Shown: positions 35,929 to 47,607, counted from the first letter of the stretch. The stretch is DNA of 64,000 nt from Demequina sediminis (GCF_030296675.1 NZ_AP027736.1:930001-994000), one strand, 5' to 3'. Numbers and translations: made by a program. Notes: a model not told the origin generated them from the sequence alone.

Positions 35929-36424
35929 GCCTGTCCTCCTTCGGAAACTTCGGGGGCGGCGCCAGCGGACGATGCCGCTCGCGCCTGGGCCAGTGCGTCC
36001 CGCAGGGCCATCCAGCCCAGCAGCGCGCACTTAATGCGTGCAGGATACTTGCCGACTCCGACAAACGCGGTGGCGTCTCCCAAGAGGTCCTCACGCTCCT
36101 CGTCGAGGTGTTCGCCCTTGGACTGCATGAGGGCGCGGAATGCCTCGATGGTCTCGTCGGCGGTCGCGAGCGACTCCCCTGCAGGAGCTCCGCGAGTACG
36201 GAGACCGAGGCCTGCGAGATCGAGCAGCCGTGGCCCTCCCATGCGATGGCGGACACCGTGTCGCCGTCGACGCCCACGCGCAGCGTGACCTCGTCACCGC
36301 ACGTGGTGTTGAGCTGGTGCGACTCGCCGGTGCCGGCGGCGTCGATCGTGATGAGGCCACGACCGTGCGCCTCGCGCGCGTGGTCCATGATGACCTGCTG
36401 ATACATCTGTTCGAGGGTGCTCAT
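35925..36424 (-). CDS. sufU: SufU iron-sulfur scaffold/sulfur acceptor (frameshifted here)
   Basis: A protein of about 166 residues of the SufU family, which takes sulfur from SufS through a zinc-bound cysteine site. The first cysteine is in NTTCGDEVTL, the second in HGCSISQAS, and the third in ARIKCALLGWMAL, which lies in the other frame. Adding one base to the C run 36176-36179 joins AELLQ to GESLATADETIEAF and restores the full protein. The ATG overlaps the sufS stop (ATGA). Confidence 0.88.
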
Positions 36425-37689
36425 GCGCTCACTCCGAAGAAGCTGCGGACGGCGGCCAACGCGTCGACGAACGCGTGGATGTCGTCCTCGGTGGTGTAGA
36501 CGTGCGCCGAGGCGCGCGTGGATCCGGTGAGTCCCAGGCGGCGATGCAAAGGCTGGGCGCAGTGGTGTCCCACGCGCACCGTGACGCCGCGATCGTCGAG
36601 CACCTGACCCACGTCGTGGGCGTGGACGCCGTCGACCGCGACAGCCGCGAGGCCCAGGACCTCGGCACCCGAGTCCGCCGCGGGGCCCAGCAGCCGCACG
36701 CCGGGGATCTCGGTCACCGCGGCCCGCAGGATGCCCGCCAGGTGCGCCTCATGCGCCGCCACGCGGTCCATTCCCAGGTCCGCGAGGTAGCGTGCGGCGG
36801 CCGCCATGCCCACGGCCTGAGCGACGGGCTGAGTGCCGGGCTCGAAGCGCTGCGGGGCGTCGAGCCACGTGGTCTCCTCCATGGTGACCACGCGGATCGC
36901 GCTACCGCCGAAGATCGACGGGGGCAGCGCATCCAGCAGTGCCTTGCGACCCCACAGCGCGCCCACTCCCGTGGGACCCAGCATCTTGTGGCCGGAGAAC
37001 ACCGCGAAGTCGACGCCCAGCCCGGTCACGTCGACCGGCAGGTGCGGGACGCTCTGGCACGCGTCGAGCACGGTGAGCGCGCCCACCTCGCGGGCCCGCG
37101 CCACGATCGCCGCGACGTCGGTCACGGCGCCCGTCACGTTGCTCGCGTGCGTGAAGGCGACGATCCTCGCCCGCTCGCCCACGACATCGGCGAGCGTGTC
37201 CATCCTCAGCACCCCGGAGTCGTCCACCGGAAGCCACCTGAGCGTGGCTCCCGTGCGGGCCGCGAGCTGCTGCCACGGGATGAGGTTCGCGTGGTGCTCG
37301 GCCTCGGTGATGACGATCTCATCGCCGGGGCCGATCCTGAACGGCGCCGCGGCGGTGCCGCCCGCGCCGACGGATGCGAGTCCGATCCCGTTCGCGATGA
37401 GGTTGATGCCGCCCGTGGCGCCCGAGGTCCACACGATCTCCTCCGCGGGCGCACCCACGAACCGCGCCACGTCGCCGCGCGCGGACTCGAAGGCCTCGGT
37501 CGCCTCCTCCGCGAGCAGGTGGGCGCCGCGTGCGACGGCGCCGTTGTGCTCGCGATAGAAGGCGGACTCGGCCTCGAGCACGGCGAGCGGCTTCTGCGAG
37601 GTCGCCGCCGAGTCGAGGTACACGAGCGACTTCCCGTTCCTCACCGTGCGGGCGAGGAGCGGGAAGTCACCGCGGAGGTCGGGAAGCAT
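36421..37689 (-). CDS. sufS: Cysteine desulfurase SufS
   Basis: A 422-residue PLP enzyme that removes sulfur from cysteine for iron-sulfur cluster assembly. The PLP lysine is Lys235 in FSGHKMLGPTG, the cofactor-binding His is in TEAEHHANLIPW, and the sulfur-carrying Cys377 is in RVGHHCAQPLH. It is a type II desulfurase partnered with SufU, as expected when SufE is absent. It lies directly after sufC and is coupled to sufU. Confidence 0.95.
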   Translation of the reverse strand: MLPDLRGDFPLLARTVRNGKSLVYLDSAATSQKPLAVLEAESAFYREHNGAVARGAHLLAEEATEAFESARGDVARFVGAPAEEIVWTSGATGGINLIANGIGLASVGAGGTAAAPFRIGPGDEIVITEAEHHANLIPWQQLAARTGATLRWLPVDDSGVLRMDTLADVVGERARIVAFTHASNVTGAVTDVAAIVARAREVGALTVLDACQSVPHLPVDVTGLGVDFAVFSGHKMLGPTGVGALWGRKALLDALPPSIFGGSAIRVVTMEETTWLDAPQRFEPGTQPVAQAVGMAAAARYLADLGMDRVAAHEAHLAGILRAAVTEIPGVRLLGPAADSGAEVLGLAAVAVDGVHAHDVGQVLDDRGVTVRVGHHCAQPLHRRLGLTGSTRASAHVYTTEDDIHAFVDALAAVRSFFGVSA

Positions 37690-37692
37690 GGA

Positions 37693-38459
<767 letters not shown>

Positions 38460-38463
<4 letters not shown>

Positions 38464-38813
38464 GCGTTCTCCTTGGTAAGAATGGGGGCGTCGACATCCA
38501 CGAGCACACGCTCGCCGTCGACTCGGGTGGGGTAGGCCTTGACCGGCGACATGGCCGGCAGCTCGGTGGCGGCGCCGGTGCGCACATCGAAGCGGGCGCC
38601 GTGCGCCCAGCACTCGATCTCGCAGCCCTCGACCTCGCCCTCCGAGAGCGAGACCTCGCCGTGGGTGCAGATGTCGCCGATCGCGTACACCTCGCCGTCG
38701 TCGGTGCGCACCACCGCGACGGGGATCTCCTCGCCCGACGCGACCGTGAGCAATGCCTGGCGGGCGGTGCCCGGCGCGAGGTCGGCGAGGTCGCACGCGA
38801 ACTGCTCACTCAT
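38460..38813 (-). CDS. Rieske-type [2Fe-2S] ferredoxin of the SUF operon
   Basis: A 117-residue Rieske ferredoxin like the small subunit of non-haem dioxygenases. The cluster ligands are Cys49/His51 (CTHG) and Cys68/His71 (CWAHG). In actinobacteria such a gene is commonly placed between sufD and sufC and may supply electrons or be an early cluster acceptor; this role is inferred. It overlaps sufD by 8 bp and sufC by 4 bp. Confidence 0.9.
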
Positions 38814-39992
38814 GCTCGATCACCTCTTCGACGTGGGCGAGCTCGCTGTCGATCTGGTTCAGCAGGCTCGACTCGACGGCGGGCACGCCGATCTCCCTGA
38901 TGAGGTCGGCAAAGAAGCCGCGCACCACGAGCTTGCGGGCCTGGTCCTCGGAGATTCCGCGCGAGCGCAGGTAGAACATCTGCTCCTCGTCGAAGCGCCC
39001 GGTCGCCGAGGCGTGACCCGCGCCGGCGATCTCGCCGGTCTCGATCTCAAGGTTCGGAACCGAGTCGGCGCGGGCGCCGTCCGTGAGCACCAGGTTGCGG
39101 TTGAGCTCGTACGTGTCCGTGCCCTCGGCGGCCGCGCGGATGAGCACGTCACCGATCCACACGGAGCGTGCGGTCGCGCCGGCGAGCGCGCCCTTGTACG
39201 TCACGCGCGACGTGCAGTGCGGCACCGCGTGGTCCACGAACAGCTGGTGCTCCTGGTGCTGGCCGGAATCCGCGAAGTACAGCCCGAACAGGTCGACCGA
39301 GGCGCCCTCCCCCGCGAAGGCCGCGGAGGTGTTGAGGCGCACGACCTTGCCGCCGAGCGTCGCGACGGTGCCGCGCAGGCGCGCGTCGCGTCCCAGGCGG
39401 GCGAGCACCTCGCCAGCGTGGATGGCATCGGCATCCCACTGCTGAATGAGCACCAGGTTGAGGCTCGCGTTGTCCGCCAGGTCGACGGAGACCAGCTCCG
39501 AGTAGCGGGCGGTGCCGGTGCGGGTGATGACCACGGTCGCCTCGGCGGAGGTGCCGACCTCGATGAGCAGGTGGCCGCGAACGTCGCCGCCGGTGCCCTC
39601 GAGGTCGATCGTGATGGGCTCGTCGACGACGGTGTTCGCCGCAAAGGTCAGCGCCATGGCGCCGCCCGCGTGCTTGACCGCGACGGCCGAGGCACGGTCG
39701 CCGGGCGCGCGCACGGTCCTGGTGCGGGCATCGTCCTCACTCACCTGGGTGAGGGAGACTCCCGCCGGCAGCTCGCTCGTGGTCCACGCGAGGTGGCCGG
39801 CGGCGGGCTCGTCCGCGAAAAGCGGCGCGAGCTCGCGCACGGGCGAGAACCGCCAGTTCTCCTCGCGCCCCGTGGGCAGGGGAACGCCTCCACGTCGAAG
39901 GACGTGGGGCGGTCCGCGCGCGAGGCGTCGGGGACGATGCCGTGGGAATGGGCCGCGTCAGCGGTGGCCTGGGTGTGATCGGTGAGGGTCAA
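38806..39992 (-). CDS. sufD: Fe-S assembly protein SufD (frameshifted here)
   Basis: A protein of about 395 residues, the SufB-like partner in the SufBC2D scaffold. The C-terminal beta-helix core is intact ([21 protein letters not shown]). The N-terminal 37 residues lie in another frame; adding one base to the G run 39879-39882 joins [17 protein letters not shown] to the rest, the classic SufD entry motif. The start is then a TTG at 39992 overlapping the sufB stop (TTGA). Two copies of the GGACGATGCC repeat lie in the N-terminal part. Confidence 0.88.
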
Positions 39993-41416
39993 CCGACGGA
40001 TCCTTCCATCTGGAGCTCGATGAGGCGGTTGAGCTCGAGGGCGTACTCCATGGGCAGCTCGCGCGCGATGGGCTCGACGAACCCGCGCACGATCATGGCC
40101 ATGGCCTCCGACTCGTCGAGCCCGCGGGACATGAGGTAGAAGAGCTGGTCCTCGGACACCTTCGAGACGGTCGCCTCGTGGCCCATGTGGACGTCGTCCT
40201 CGCGGACATCGACGTACGGGTAGGTGTCGGAGCGGGAGATCTGGTCCACCAGCAGCGCGTCGCACAGCACGTTGGACTTCGAGTTCTTGGCACCCTCGAG
40301 CACCTGAACCAGCCCGCGGTAGGACGTGCGTCCGCCGCCGCGCGCGACCGACTTGGAGACGATCGAGCTCGAGGTGTTGGGGGCGGCGTGGACCATCTTG
40401 GCGCCGGCGTCCTGGTGCTGGCCCTCGCCCGCGAACGCGATCGAGAGCGTCTCCCCGCGTGCGTGCTCACCCAGCATGAAGATCGCCGGGTACTTCATGG
40501 TGACCTTCGAGCCGATGTTGCCGTCGACCCACTCCATGGTGGCGCCCTCGGCGGCCGTGGCGCGCTTGGTCACCAGGTTGTAGACGTTGTTCGACCAGTT
40601 CTGGATGGTCGTGTAACGCACGCGCGCGTTCTTCTTCACGATGATCTCGACCACCGCGGAGTGCAGGGAATCCGAGCTGTAGATGGGCGCGGTGCAGCCC
40701 TCGACATAGTGGACGTACGAGCCCTCGTCGGCGATGATCAGCGTCCGCTCGAACTGGCCCATGTTCTCCGTGTTGATGCGGAAGTAGGCCTGCAGCGGGA
40801 TCTCGACGTGCACGCCCGGCGGCACGTAGACGAACGATCCACCGGACCACACGGCGGTGTTGAGCGCCGCGAACTTGTTGTCGCCGGTCGGGATGACGGT
40901 GCCGAAGTACTCCTCGAACAGCTCCGGGTGCTCGCGCAGCGCGGTGTCCGTGTCGAGGAAGATGACGCCCTGCTCCTCCAGGTCCTCGCGGATCTGGTGG
41001 TAGACGACCTCGGACTCGTACTGCGCGGCGACGCCGGCGACCAGGCGCTGCTTCTCGGCCTCGGGGATGCCCAGGCGGTCGTACGTGTTCTTGATGTCCT
41101 CGGGCAGGTCCTCCCAGCTGGTGGCCTGCTTCTCCGTCGAGCGCACGAAGTACTTGATGTTGTCGAAGTCGATTCCCGTGAGGTCAGAGCCCCACTGCGG
41201 CATCGGCTTCTTGCCGAACAGGCGAAGGCCCTTGAGACGGGTCTCGAGCATCCACTCGGGCTCGTTCTTCAGCGCCGAGATCTCGCGGACGACGTCCTCG
41301 TTGAGGCCGCGCTTCGCGATCGCGCCTGCCGTGTCCGAGTCGTGCCATCCGAACTGGTAGTTGCCGATCGAGGCGATGGCCTCGTCCTGCGTCATGGGCT
41401 CAGTGGGAGCACTCAT
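39989..41416 (-). CDS. sufB: Fe-S assembly protein SufB
   Basis: A 475-residue scaffold protein on which iron-sulfur clusters are built with SufC and SufD. Conserved blocks are [39 protein letters not shown] and [20 protein letters not shown] (a cluster-building Cys). It contains no intein, unlike mycobacterial SufB. Of two adjacent ATGs, I chose the second (41416) because GGAAGG then sits 5-6 nt upstream; the first ATG (41422) touches that site. Confidence 0.96.
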   Translation of the reverse strand: MSAPTEPMTQDEAIASIGNYQFGWHDSDTAGAIAKRGLNEDVVREISALKNEPEWMLETRLKGLRLFGKKPMPQWGSDLTGIDFDNIKYFVRSTEKQATSWEDLPEDIKNTYDRLGIPEAEKQRLVAGVAAQYESEVVYHQIREDLEEQGVIFLDTDTALREHPELFEEYFGTVIPTGDNKFAALNTAVWSGGSFVYVPPGVHVEIPLQAYFRINTENMGQFERTLIIADEGSYVHYVEGCTAPIYSSDSLHSAVVEIIVKKNARVRYTTIQNWSNNVYNLVTKRATAAEGATMEWVDGNIGSKVTMKYPAIFMLGEHARGETLSIAFAGEGQHQDAGAKMVHAAPNTSSSIVSKSVARGGGRTSYRGLVQVLEGAKNSKSNVLCDALLVDQISRSDTYPYVDVREDDVHMGHEATVSKVSEDQLFYLMSRGLDESEAMAMIVRGFVEPIARELPMEYALELNRLIELQMEGSVG

Positions 41417-41418
41417 GC

Positions 41419-42068
41419 TCATCCTTCCTTCCGGGTGGGGGTGGCGAGCGGAATGGTCGTGGTGCACACGTGGGCGCCGCCCGCCAGGGTCGACAGGCGC
41501 TGCACGTGGACGTCGAGAAGGCGCGAGAAGGCGCGGGCCTCCGCCTCGCACCATTCGGGGCTGTTCTCCGCGAGGGCCTGCACGGGGCAGTGACCCTGGC
41601 ACAGCTGGACGGTGATGCCGCCGGGTCCGGGACGGACCGATGCCGCGAATCCCTTGGCGCCCAGCGCGGTCGCGAGCGCCGCGACCTTGCGGTCCATGGG
41701 AGCGTCCTTGTCGAGCGAGGGCAGCAACTGCTGCTCGAGTTCGCGGGCCTTCTCCTCGACAAACCTCTCGAGTCCGCCCAGGTCACGCAGCAGGTCCATC
41801 GCGTCGACTGCGACGCCGCGATACGCGGACGTCAGTGCGCGCTGGCCCTCGGAGGTGGCGACAAAGGAACGGGCGGGGCGCCCGCGCCCGCGCACGTGGC
41901 TGCCGGGGGCTCGTGGTCGACGATGTGCCCGGCCTCCTCGAGGGCGGTGAGGTGCCGGCGCACGCCGGCCGCCGTCACACCCAGGTCCGATGCGAGCGCG
42001 GCGGCCGTGATGGGACCGGCCGTGGCGATGAGGCTAAGAACGCGATCGCGCGTGGTGTCCGCGGACAT
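41419..42068 (-). CDS. sufR: SufR-type iron-sulfur transcription regulator (frameshifted here)
   Basis: A DNA-binding protein of about 216 residues heading the SUF operon, expected to repress it when it holds an iron-sulfur cluster. The N-terminal winged helix ([26 protein letters not shown]) is in one frame, and the rest, with the cysteine set [17 protein letters not shown] and HVCTTT, in another. Adding one base to the G run 41905-41909 joins HEPPGSH to [14 protein letters not shown]. It has a GAGGAGG ribosome-binding site. A palindrome-like region upstream (42127-42140) may be its operator. Confidence 0.85.
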
Positions 42069-42235
42069 GGATCCTCCTCGTCAGGATGGTTGGGGAGCCG
42101 GGTTGACGATGCTCAGCGAATTAGGAACATTCTTGTTGCCGATTCCCTTCCCCGCAAGCAAGGCGAGCCTTACCCACCCGCGCATGCGTGCGCGGCGTGG
42201 TGGGGTCCGGGGCCAGCACGGGCATCGTCCCCACA

Positions 42236-42241
42236 TAGGAT
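42236..42241 (+). promoter_or_regulatory. -10 element of ctaA
   Basis: TAGGAT, exactly 6 nt before the GTG start at 42248. A copy of the GGCATCGTCC repeat (42221-42230) lies just upstream, in the usual -35 to -10 spacer. Confidence 0.55.
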
Positions 42242-42247
42242 GACCGG

Positions 42248-43165
42248 GTGACAAGCGAGACCACCCAGCACGCCACTGCACCCGCGAACCACGGCCTTGC
42301 CTACCGCCTGGCGCGCAAGCTCACGCTCGCGAACATCGCGACCCAGGCTGGGATCATCGTGACCGGCGGCGCGGTGCGGCTCACCGGCTCGGGACTGGGA
42401 TGCTCGACGTGGCCGCAGTGCGAGCCAGGCAGCTTCACCCCCGCCGCCTTCGACGCGAGCTCCCTGCACCCGTACATCGAGTTCGGCAACCGCCTGTTGA
42501 CGTTCGTGCTGCTCATTGTCGCGGTGGCGATGGCCGTCGCGGTGTGGCGCACGCGTCCCGAACTCAAGTGGCTGGGCCTCGTGCCCACCCTGGGCGTGCT
42601 GGGCCAGGCGGTCGTGGGCGGGATCACCGTGCTGGTGGACCTCCACCCGCTCGTGGTGGCGCCGCACATGCTGCTGAGCCTGGCGCTGGTCTGGTACTCG
42701 GTCTGGTTCGCGCTGCGCTACCGCGGCGCCGTGGGCCGCGTGGGCGCGCCGCTGCGCGTCGAGCGATGGCTCTCGCTCGCGCTGCTCGTGGTTCTCATGG
42801 TGTTGGGCGCCCTCACCACCGGTGCGGGGCCGCACTCGGGTGACGCGGACGCCACCGAGAGGCTCGCGCTCGACCCCGCCCAGATCGCACGCGCGCACGC
42901 ACTCACCGTGTGGGCGTTCGTCGCGCTGCTGGCGTGGATCGGCTGGCGGATTCGCCGCGACGTGAGCGCCGGGGACCGTGACGAGGCACGGCTCTCATGG
43001 AAGGTCCTGGTGGCCGTCACGCTCGCTCAGGGCGTGATCGGATACGTGCAGTACTTCACGGGCCTGCCCGAGGTGGTGGTCGGGCTTCACCTGCTCGGCG
43101 CTGCGGTGTTGACGGCCGCGCACTCCGCGATGTTCCGGCTCACGAGGGCCGAGCAGCCCGCGTAG
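42248..43165 (+). CDS. ctaA: Haem A synthase CtaA/COX15
   Basis: A 305-residue membrane enzyme converting haem O to haem A for the aa3 cytochrome oxidase. Seven to eight helices are visible. Typical stretches are IIVTGGAVRLTGSGLGCSTWPQCEPG with the paired cysteines of the extracytoplasmic loop, IEFGNRLLTFVL with its Glu-Phe-Gly-Asn-Arg, and HPLVVAPHMLLSLAL with the haem-ligand His. The start is leaderless. It is divergent from the SUF operon, an iron-related pairing. Confidence 0.93.
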   Translation: MTSETTQHATAPANHGLAYRLARKLTLANIATQAGIIVTGGAVRLTGSGLGCSTWPQCEPGSFTPAAFDASSLHPYIEFGNRLLTFVLLIVAVAMAVAVWRTRPELKWLGLVPTLGVLGQAVVGGITVLVDLHPLVVAPHMLLSLALVWYSVWFALRYRGAVGRVGAPLRVERWLSLALLVVLMVLGALTTGAGPHSGDADATERLALDPAQIARAHALTVWAFVALLAWIGWRIRRDVSAGDRDEARLSWKVLVAVTLAQGVIGYVQYFTGLPEVVVGLHLLGAAVLTAAHSAMFRLTRAEQPA

Positions 43166-43183
43166 CAGCCCCAGCCACGCCGC

Positions 43184-43810
43184 TCAGTCGAGCAGCGACG
43201 GCGGCTTGCGCCAGGGAGAGCCGGCCGGACGCAGGGTCGACCAGCCGGACCGTCGCGCCCTCTCGAGCGCCAACGCACCGGCCACCAGGGTCGGCGAGCC
43301 CACGGACCCGGCGTCGATCGCCTCGAGCACCTGGTCGAGCGCGACCCACCGGCCCTCCATGTCCCGCTCCTCGTCCTCGCGGACGTGACGCTCGTGCTCC
43401 GGCACCGGCGACAGGTCGCGGGCGAGGAACACCCGGATCCCCTCCGAGGACCCGCCCGGCGTCGCATAGAAGTCCACGAGCACGTCCCACCGGGCTGCCA
43501 CCAGGTCAGCCTCCTCGTGAAGCTCGCGCGCGGCGGCGTCCACGGGAGACTCGCCGCGCACGTCGGTGAGCCCGGCCGGCGGCTCCCAGCACTCGCGACG
43601 CACGGGGTGGCGGTACTGACGCACCAGGTAGATCTCCCCGTCCTCGTTGAGGGCGATTATGGCGACGGCGCCCGTGTGGTGAAGGTAGTCCCGTTGGACG
43701 ATGCGCTGGTCGCCCAGGTCGACGCGGTCCGATCGCACGTCCCACACCTTGCCCGCGAAGGCCACGGTGGACGCGACCACGGGCCTGTCGGCCTGGACGT
43801 CCTCGAGCAT
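43184..43810 (-). CDS. NUDIX hydrolase (ADP-ribose pyrophosphatase-like)
   Basis: A 208-residue NUDIX enzyme, the counterpart by position of Rv1700, an ADP-ribose pyrophosphatase. The Nudix box spans residues 87-104 (Glu87, Arg95-Glu96, Glu99-Glu100 in ARELHEEADL). The N-terminal beta-sandwich (STVAFAGKVWDVRSDRV) is typical of ADPRases. Its ATG overlaps the pyrG stop by 1 bp (TGATG). It converges on ctaA. Confidence 0.9.
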   Translation of the reverse strand: MLEDVQADRPVVASTVAFAGKVWDVRSDRVDLGDQRIVQRDYLHHTGAVAIIALNEDGEIYLVRQYRHPVRRECWEPPAGLTDVRGESPVDAAARELHEEADLVAARWDVLVDFYATPGGSSEGIRVFLARDLSPVPEHERHVREDEERDMEGRWVALDQVLEAIDAGSVGSPTLVAGALALERARRSGWSTLRPAGSPWRKPPSLLD

Positions 43811-45549
43811 CAGGCGGGGGTGACGGCCTCGGCCGCGCCGGACTCGGTCGAGCGAGACTCGGCATCCACCGGTGCGCCCTCGTGTGAGGCGACCTCCGCC
43901 TGACGCACCACCGCGGCGGCGATGAGCCCCGCGAACAGCGGGTGTGCCTTGGTGGGGCGCGAACGGAACTCGGGGTGTGCCTGCGTCGCGACGTAGTACG
44001 GGTGGACGTCGCGCGGTAGCTCGACGAACTCGACCAGCGAACGGTCGGGGCTCTCCCCCGACACGATCAGTCCGGCCTCCTCGAGCTGGGCACGGTACGC
44101 GTTGTTGACCTCGTAGCGGTGGCGGTGACGCTCGCCCACGGTGGTGAGGCCGTAGGTCTCCGCGACCACCGATCCAGGCTTGAGGACGGCCTGGTACTCG
44201 CCCAGGCGCATGGTGCCGCCCAGGTCGCCCTTGCCGTCGACAATCTCGAGCTGCTCCTCCATGGTCGCGACCACGGGGTGCGGCGTGTCCGGATCGAACT
44301 CGGAGCTCGAGGCGCCCTCGAGGCCCAGCACGTTGCGGGCGTACTCCATCACCATCGTCTGCAGGCCCAGGCAGATGCCCAGCGTGGGCACCTTGTTCTC
44401 GCGCGCCCAGCGCCACGCGCCGATCTTGCCGTCGACGCCGCGGACGCCGAAGCCGCCCGGCACGAGCACGCCGTCCACGCCGCCCAGCGCCTCCTGCGCG
44501 CCCTCGGGGGTCTGGCATCGGTCCGAGGCCACCCAGCGGATGCGGACGCGTGCGTTGTGGTGGAAGCCGCCCGCGCGCAGCGCCTCGCTCACGGACAGGT
44601 AGGCGTCCGGCAGGTCGATGTACTTGCCCACCAGGGCGATTTCGACGTCCTTCGCGGGCTTGTGCACGCGCTTGAGGACGTCGTTCCATGCGCCCCACTC
44701 GACGTCGTGGAACGGCAGGTCGAGGCGGCGCACCACGTATGCGTCGAGGCCCTCGGAGTGCAGCACCTTGGGGATGTCGTAGATGCTGGGGGCGTCGATC
44801 GCGTTGACCACCGCGGCGGAGTCGACGTCGCACATGAGCGCAACCTTGTTCTTCACCGAGGTCGGCACCTCGCGGTCCGAGCGCAGCACGAGGGCGTCGG
44901 GCTGGATGCCGATCGACCGGAGCGCGGCCACGGAGTGCTGCGTGGGCTTGGTCTTCTGCTCGCCGGACGGGCCGATGAACGGCACGAGCGAGACGTGCAG
45001 GAAGAAGACGTTGTCGCGGCCCACGTCGTGACGCACCTGGCGCGCTGCCTCGAGGAACGGCTGCGACTCGATGTCGCCCACGGTGCCGCCGATCTCGGTG
45101 ATGATGACGTCCACGTTGGGGCCGGCCTGAGAGCGCATGCGGCGCTTGATCTCATCCGTAATGTGCGGGATCACCTGGACGGTGTCGCCCAGGTACTCGC
45201 CGCGGCGCTCCTTCGCGATCACCTGCGAATACACCTGGCCGGTGGTGACGTTCGAGGCCGCGGACAGCTCGACGTCGAGGAAGCGCTCGTAGTGACCGAT
45301 GTCGAGGTCAGTCTCGGCACCGTCGTCCGTCACGAACACCTCGCCGTGCTGGAACGGGTTCATGGTGCCCGGGTCCACGTTGAGATAAGGGTCGAGCTTC
45401 TGCATGGTCACGCGGAGGCCGCGTGACCGCAGAAGCCGGCCGAGGCTGGACGCCGTCAGGCCCTTCCCGAGGGAGGAAACCACGCCCCCTGTGACGAAGA
45501 TGTGACGGGTGACATGGTCCGTTCCGGACGAGAATCGCGTTCGCTCCAC
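43810..45549 (-). CDS. pyrG: CTP synthase
   Basis: A 579-residue enzyme that aminates UTP to CTP using glutamine. The synthetase domain begins [22 protein letters not shown] and the glutaminase domain has the nucleophile Cys in [11 protein letters not shown], with the His-Glu pair in the last 60 residues ([11 protein letters not shown]). I chose the GTG at 45549, which lies 8 nt after TAGGCT and gives the short N-terminal leader usual in actinobacteria. It is a likely first gene of a two-gene unit with the NUDIX hydrolase. Confidence 0.95.
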   Translation of the reverse strand: MERTRFSSGTDHVTRHIFVTGGVVSSLGKGLTASSLGRLLRSRGLRVTMQKLDPYLNVDPGTMNPFQHGEVFVTDDGAETDLDIGHYERFLDVELSAASNVTTGQVYSQVIAKERRGEYLGDTVQVIPHITDEIKRRMRSQAGPNVDVIITEIGGTVGDIESQPFLEAARQVRHDVGRDNVFFLHVSLVPFIGPSGEQKTKPTQHSVAALRSIGIQPDALVLRSDREVPTSVKNKVALMCDVDSAAVVNAIDAPSIYDIPKVLHSEGLDAYVVRRLDLPFHDVEWGAWNDVLKRVHKPAKDVEIALVGKYIDLPDAYLSVSEALRAGGFHHNARVRIRWVASDRCQTPEGAQEALGGVDGVLVPGGFGVRGVDGKIGAWRWARENKVPTLGICLGLQTMVMEYARNVLGLEGASSSEFDPDTPHPVVATMEEQLEIVDGKGDLGGTMRLGEYQAVLKPGSVVAETYGLTTVGERHRHRYEVNNAYRAQLEEAGLIVSGESPDRSLVEFVELPRDVHPYYVATQAHPEFRSRPTKAHPLFAGLIAAAVVRQAEVASHEGAPVDAESRSTESGAAEAVTPA

Positions 45550-45557
45550 GGGCTTCG

Positions 45558-45563
45558 AGCCTA
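45558..45563 (-). promoter_or_regulatory. -10 element of pyrG
   Basis: TAGGCT on the minus strand, 8 nt before the pyrG GTG. It overlaps the stop-codon region of the preceding gene, so pyrG has its own promoter inside the gene block. Confidence 0.45.
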
Positions 45564-46481
45564 TCAGTCGCTGGAGGTCGCTGGCGCGCCCAACGCGCTG
45601 AGCGACTCCGGAATGTCGCCATCGGCGAGGTCGGGAAAGGCCCCCAGGAGGGTCTGCGCGACGGTCGCGACGGTGGCGACCGCACCCATCTCCCATTGGG
45701 ACGATGCCACGGTCGCGACGTCCGTCCGGGCGGCAGCGGGCGCGGTGTCGGCGGGGCTTCCCGCGACGGTCACGGGAGCATCGTACGAGGCAAATGCACG
45801 CACCAGCGTTGCCGTGGAGTCCTCGTCGCCCGCGATGATCACGACCGCGTCGGGACCGAGGTTGCCCACCGCGTCGACCCGCTCACCCTGCGCGAGACCC
45901 GCCTGGTTCAAGAGGTCCCACAGCACCGCACCCCTGTCCGCTCCCCCGGCATCAACTTCTCCAAGATCCGATCCGGACGGCGCGGCACCCGTGGCTCCTT
46001 GCACGAAGGCGTGCGCGAGCACCTCGGTAGGATCCGTGGCGGTCACCCCCACGAGGGTCGGCTCGACCTGGTCGACAAGGGCCGCGCGGAACGCCGCCGA
46101 GTCGTCCTCGTCCCACGCATCTCCCAGGCCCACCGGCCCCGCGGACGTTCCTCCCGCGAGGGCGACGCTGTCAGAAATCTGCGCCACGGCATCGTCCCCT
46201 GCGCCGGGCGCGACCACGACCAGCACGGTGCGCCCCTGCAGGAGCCCGTCGAGCGCGGCGGGCGCGGTGCCCGCAACAAAGGCGGCCGCGCGATCCGCGC
46301 GTGCGGCGGCGACGGCCGTCGCGTCCTCGGCCTGCGCGAGCTCCGCCTCGAGGGTCGCGATCCGGTCGCCGGTCTGCCCGAGCAATGCCGAGCGCAGCGG
46401 CCCCGATCCGAGCACGATCCCGATCGCGAGCAGCGCGAGCGTCGCCGCCAGCGCGAGGATCCGCGTCCTCAGGTCCGTCAT
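45564..46481 (-). CDS. steB: MctB/SteB-family membrane protein
   Basis: A 305-residue protein with one N-terminal membrane helix (residues 8-30), a short coiled coil ([25 protein letters not shown]) and an extracytoplasmic domain rich in Gly, Ala and Asp. The family includes mycobacterial MctB, a copper-handling channel, and corynebacterial SteB, a cytokinetic-ring partner of SteA; pairing with steA here favours the second name. Its start overlaps the steA stop (ATGA). Two copies of the GGACGATGCC repeat lie within it. Confidence 0.85.
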   Translation of the reverse strand: MTDLRTRILALAATLALLAIGIVLGSGPLRSALLGQTGDRIATLEAELAQAEDATAVAAARADRAAAFVAGTAPAALDGLLQGRTVLVVVAPGAGDDAVAQISDSVALAGGTSAGPVGLGDAWDEDDSAAFRAALVDQVEPTLVGVTATDPTEVLAHAFVQGATGAAPSGSDLGEVDAGGADRGAVLWDLLNQAGLAQGERVDAVGNLGPDAVVIIAGDEDSTATLVRAFASYDAPVTVAGSPADTAPAAARTDVATVASSQWEMGAVATVATVAQTLLGAFPDLADGDIPESLSALGAPATSSD

Positions 46482-47602
46482 CGTGCCCCTCCCAGCGTGG
46501 CGGAGAGCCACTCCCACGCCGCCGTGAGGGCGTCGCGCCCCTCGGGTGTGCCCCACACCGCAAGCGCGAGCGCAAGAGCCGCGAGACCGAGCGCACCCCA
46601 CGCCGTCCACGCGCTGTAGCGAGGGCGATACACGGCGGGCAGCGCGGCGGCGTCCACCACGACGCCGCCGGCGACCAGTCGCGCGAGCAACGCCCCGGCG
46701 CCGGCCGTCGAGCGGTCCTCGACGTAGTCGAGCACCTCGCCGCGACCGCCCGCGATGACGACCACTTCCGCTCCCGCGGCATGAGCCGCGAGCAGCGCCA
46801 CGTCCTCGCTCGCGAGCACCGCCTCGCACGAGTCGTGCGCGAGGCCCATCGCCTGCGCGCGCGCCGTGCCGGCCTCGCGGCCGTCGGGATCGTGCACCAC
46901 GACCTGCACGGCGCGGCGCAGCAGGTCCTCGTCGACGGCGTCGATGTTCCCCACGACGATGCGCGGCACCAGTCCGGCGGCACGCGCGGCATTGGCGCCC
47001 TCGCCCACGCCGATCACGACCGGGCGTCGCTCGCGCGCGAACCGCGTCAGGGCGGGAGAGGCGCCCGCGAAGCGCGGGGTGACCACCACGACGGCACGGC
47101 CCTCGACGGGAATGCGCAGCGGCGGCAGCCCGTCGCCGTCCAGGAGCACGCCCGCGTCGCTACCCAGCAGGTCCAGCGCGGTCGCGGTGAAGGACGCCAC
47201 GTGCACGTGGAGGTCCTCGCCGGCCGCCTGCACGCGTCCTCGCACCTGCTCGACGTCGAGCGCGGCGCCCGTCGCCACCTCGCGTCCGTCGACGGCCAGT
47301 GCGCCGCCCTCGACGGACGCGCGGGCGCCGTCACGCACCGTCATCACCGTGGGACCCGCCTGATCGATCACCGCGATCCCCGCCTCGAGCAGCATCAACG
47401 CGCCCGTCGTCGGGAGCCTCCCGGCCAGGGACGCGCTCGCGTTGACCACCGCGCCGGGACGGCGCGCCGCGAGGACCGTGGCGGTCCCGCGGTCCAGGTC
47501 CGGCGCGTCGATCACGGCGATGTCTCCCGGCCGCAACCGTCTCGCGAGGGCGAGCGGCGAGCGGTCCACGCGTGCGGGACCCGTGATCGGGGCGGCTGTC
47601 AT
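46478..47602 (-). CDS. steA: Putative cytokinetic ring protein SteA
   Basis: A 374-residue protein with a thiamin-pyrophosphokinase-like fold and a C-terminal membrane anchor (about 335-355, AWGALGLAALALALAVW). Family landmarks are RRLRPGDIAVIDAPDLDR and VVVGNIDAVDEDLL. In Corynebacterium SteA localises with SteB to the division site; the counterpart here is Rv1697. The ATG at 47602 follows the recN stop closely. Confidence 0.88.
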   Translation of the reverse strand: MTAAPITGPARVDRSPLALARRLRPGDIAVIDAPDLDRGTATVLAARRPGAVVNASASLAGRLPTTGALMLLEAGIAVIDQAGPTVMTVRDGARASVEGGALAVDGREVATGAALDVEQVRGRVQAAGEDLHVHVASFTATALDLLGSDAGVLLDGDGLPPLRIPVEGRAVVVVTPRFAGASPALTRFARERRPVVIGVGEGANAARAAGLVPRIVVGNIDAVDEDLLRRAVQVVVHDPDGREAGTARAQAMGLAHDSCEAVLASEDVALLAAHAAGAEVVVIAGGRGEVLDYVEDRSTAGAGALLARLVAGGVVVDAAALPAVYRPRYSAWTAWGALGLAALALALAVWGTPEGRDALTAAWEWLSATLGGAR

Positions 47603-47607
47603 GGCCG

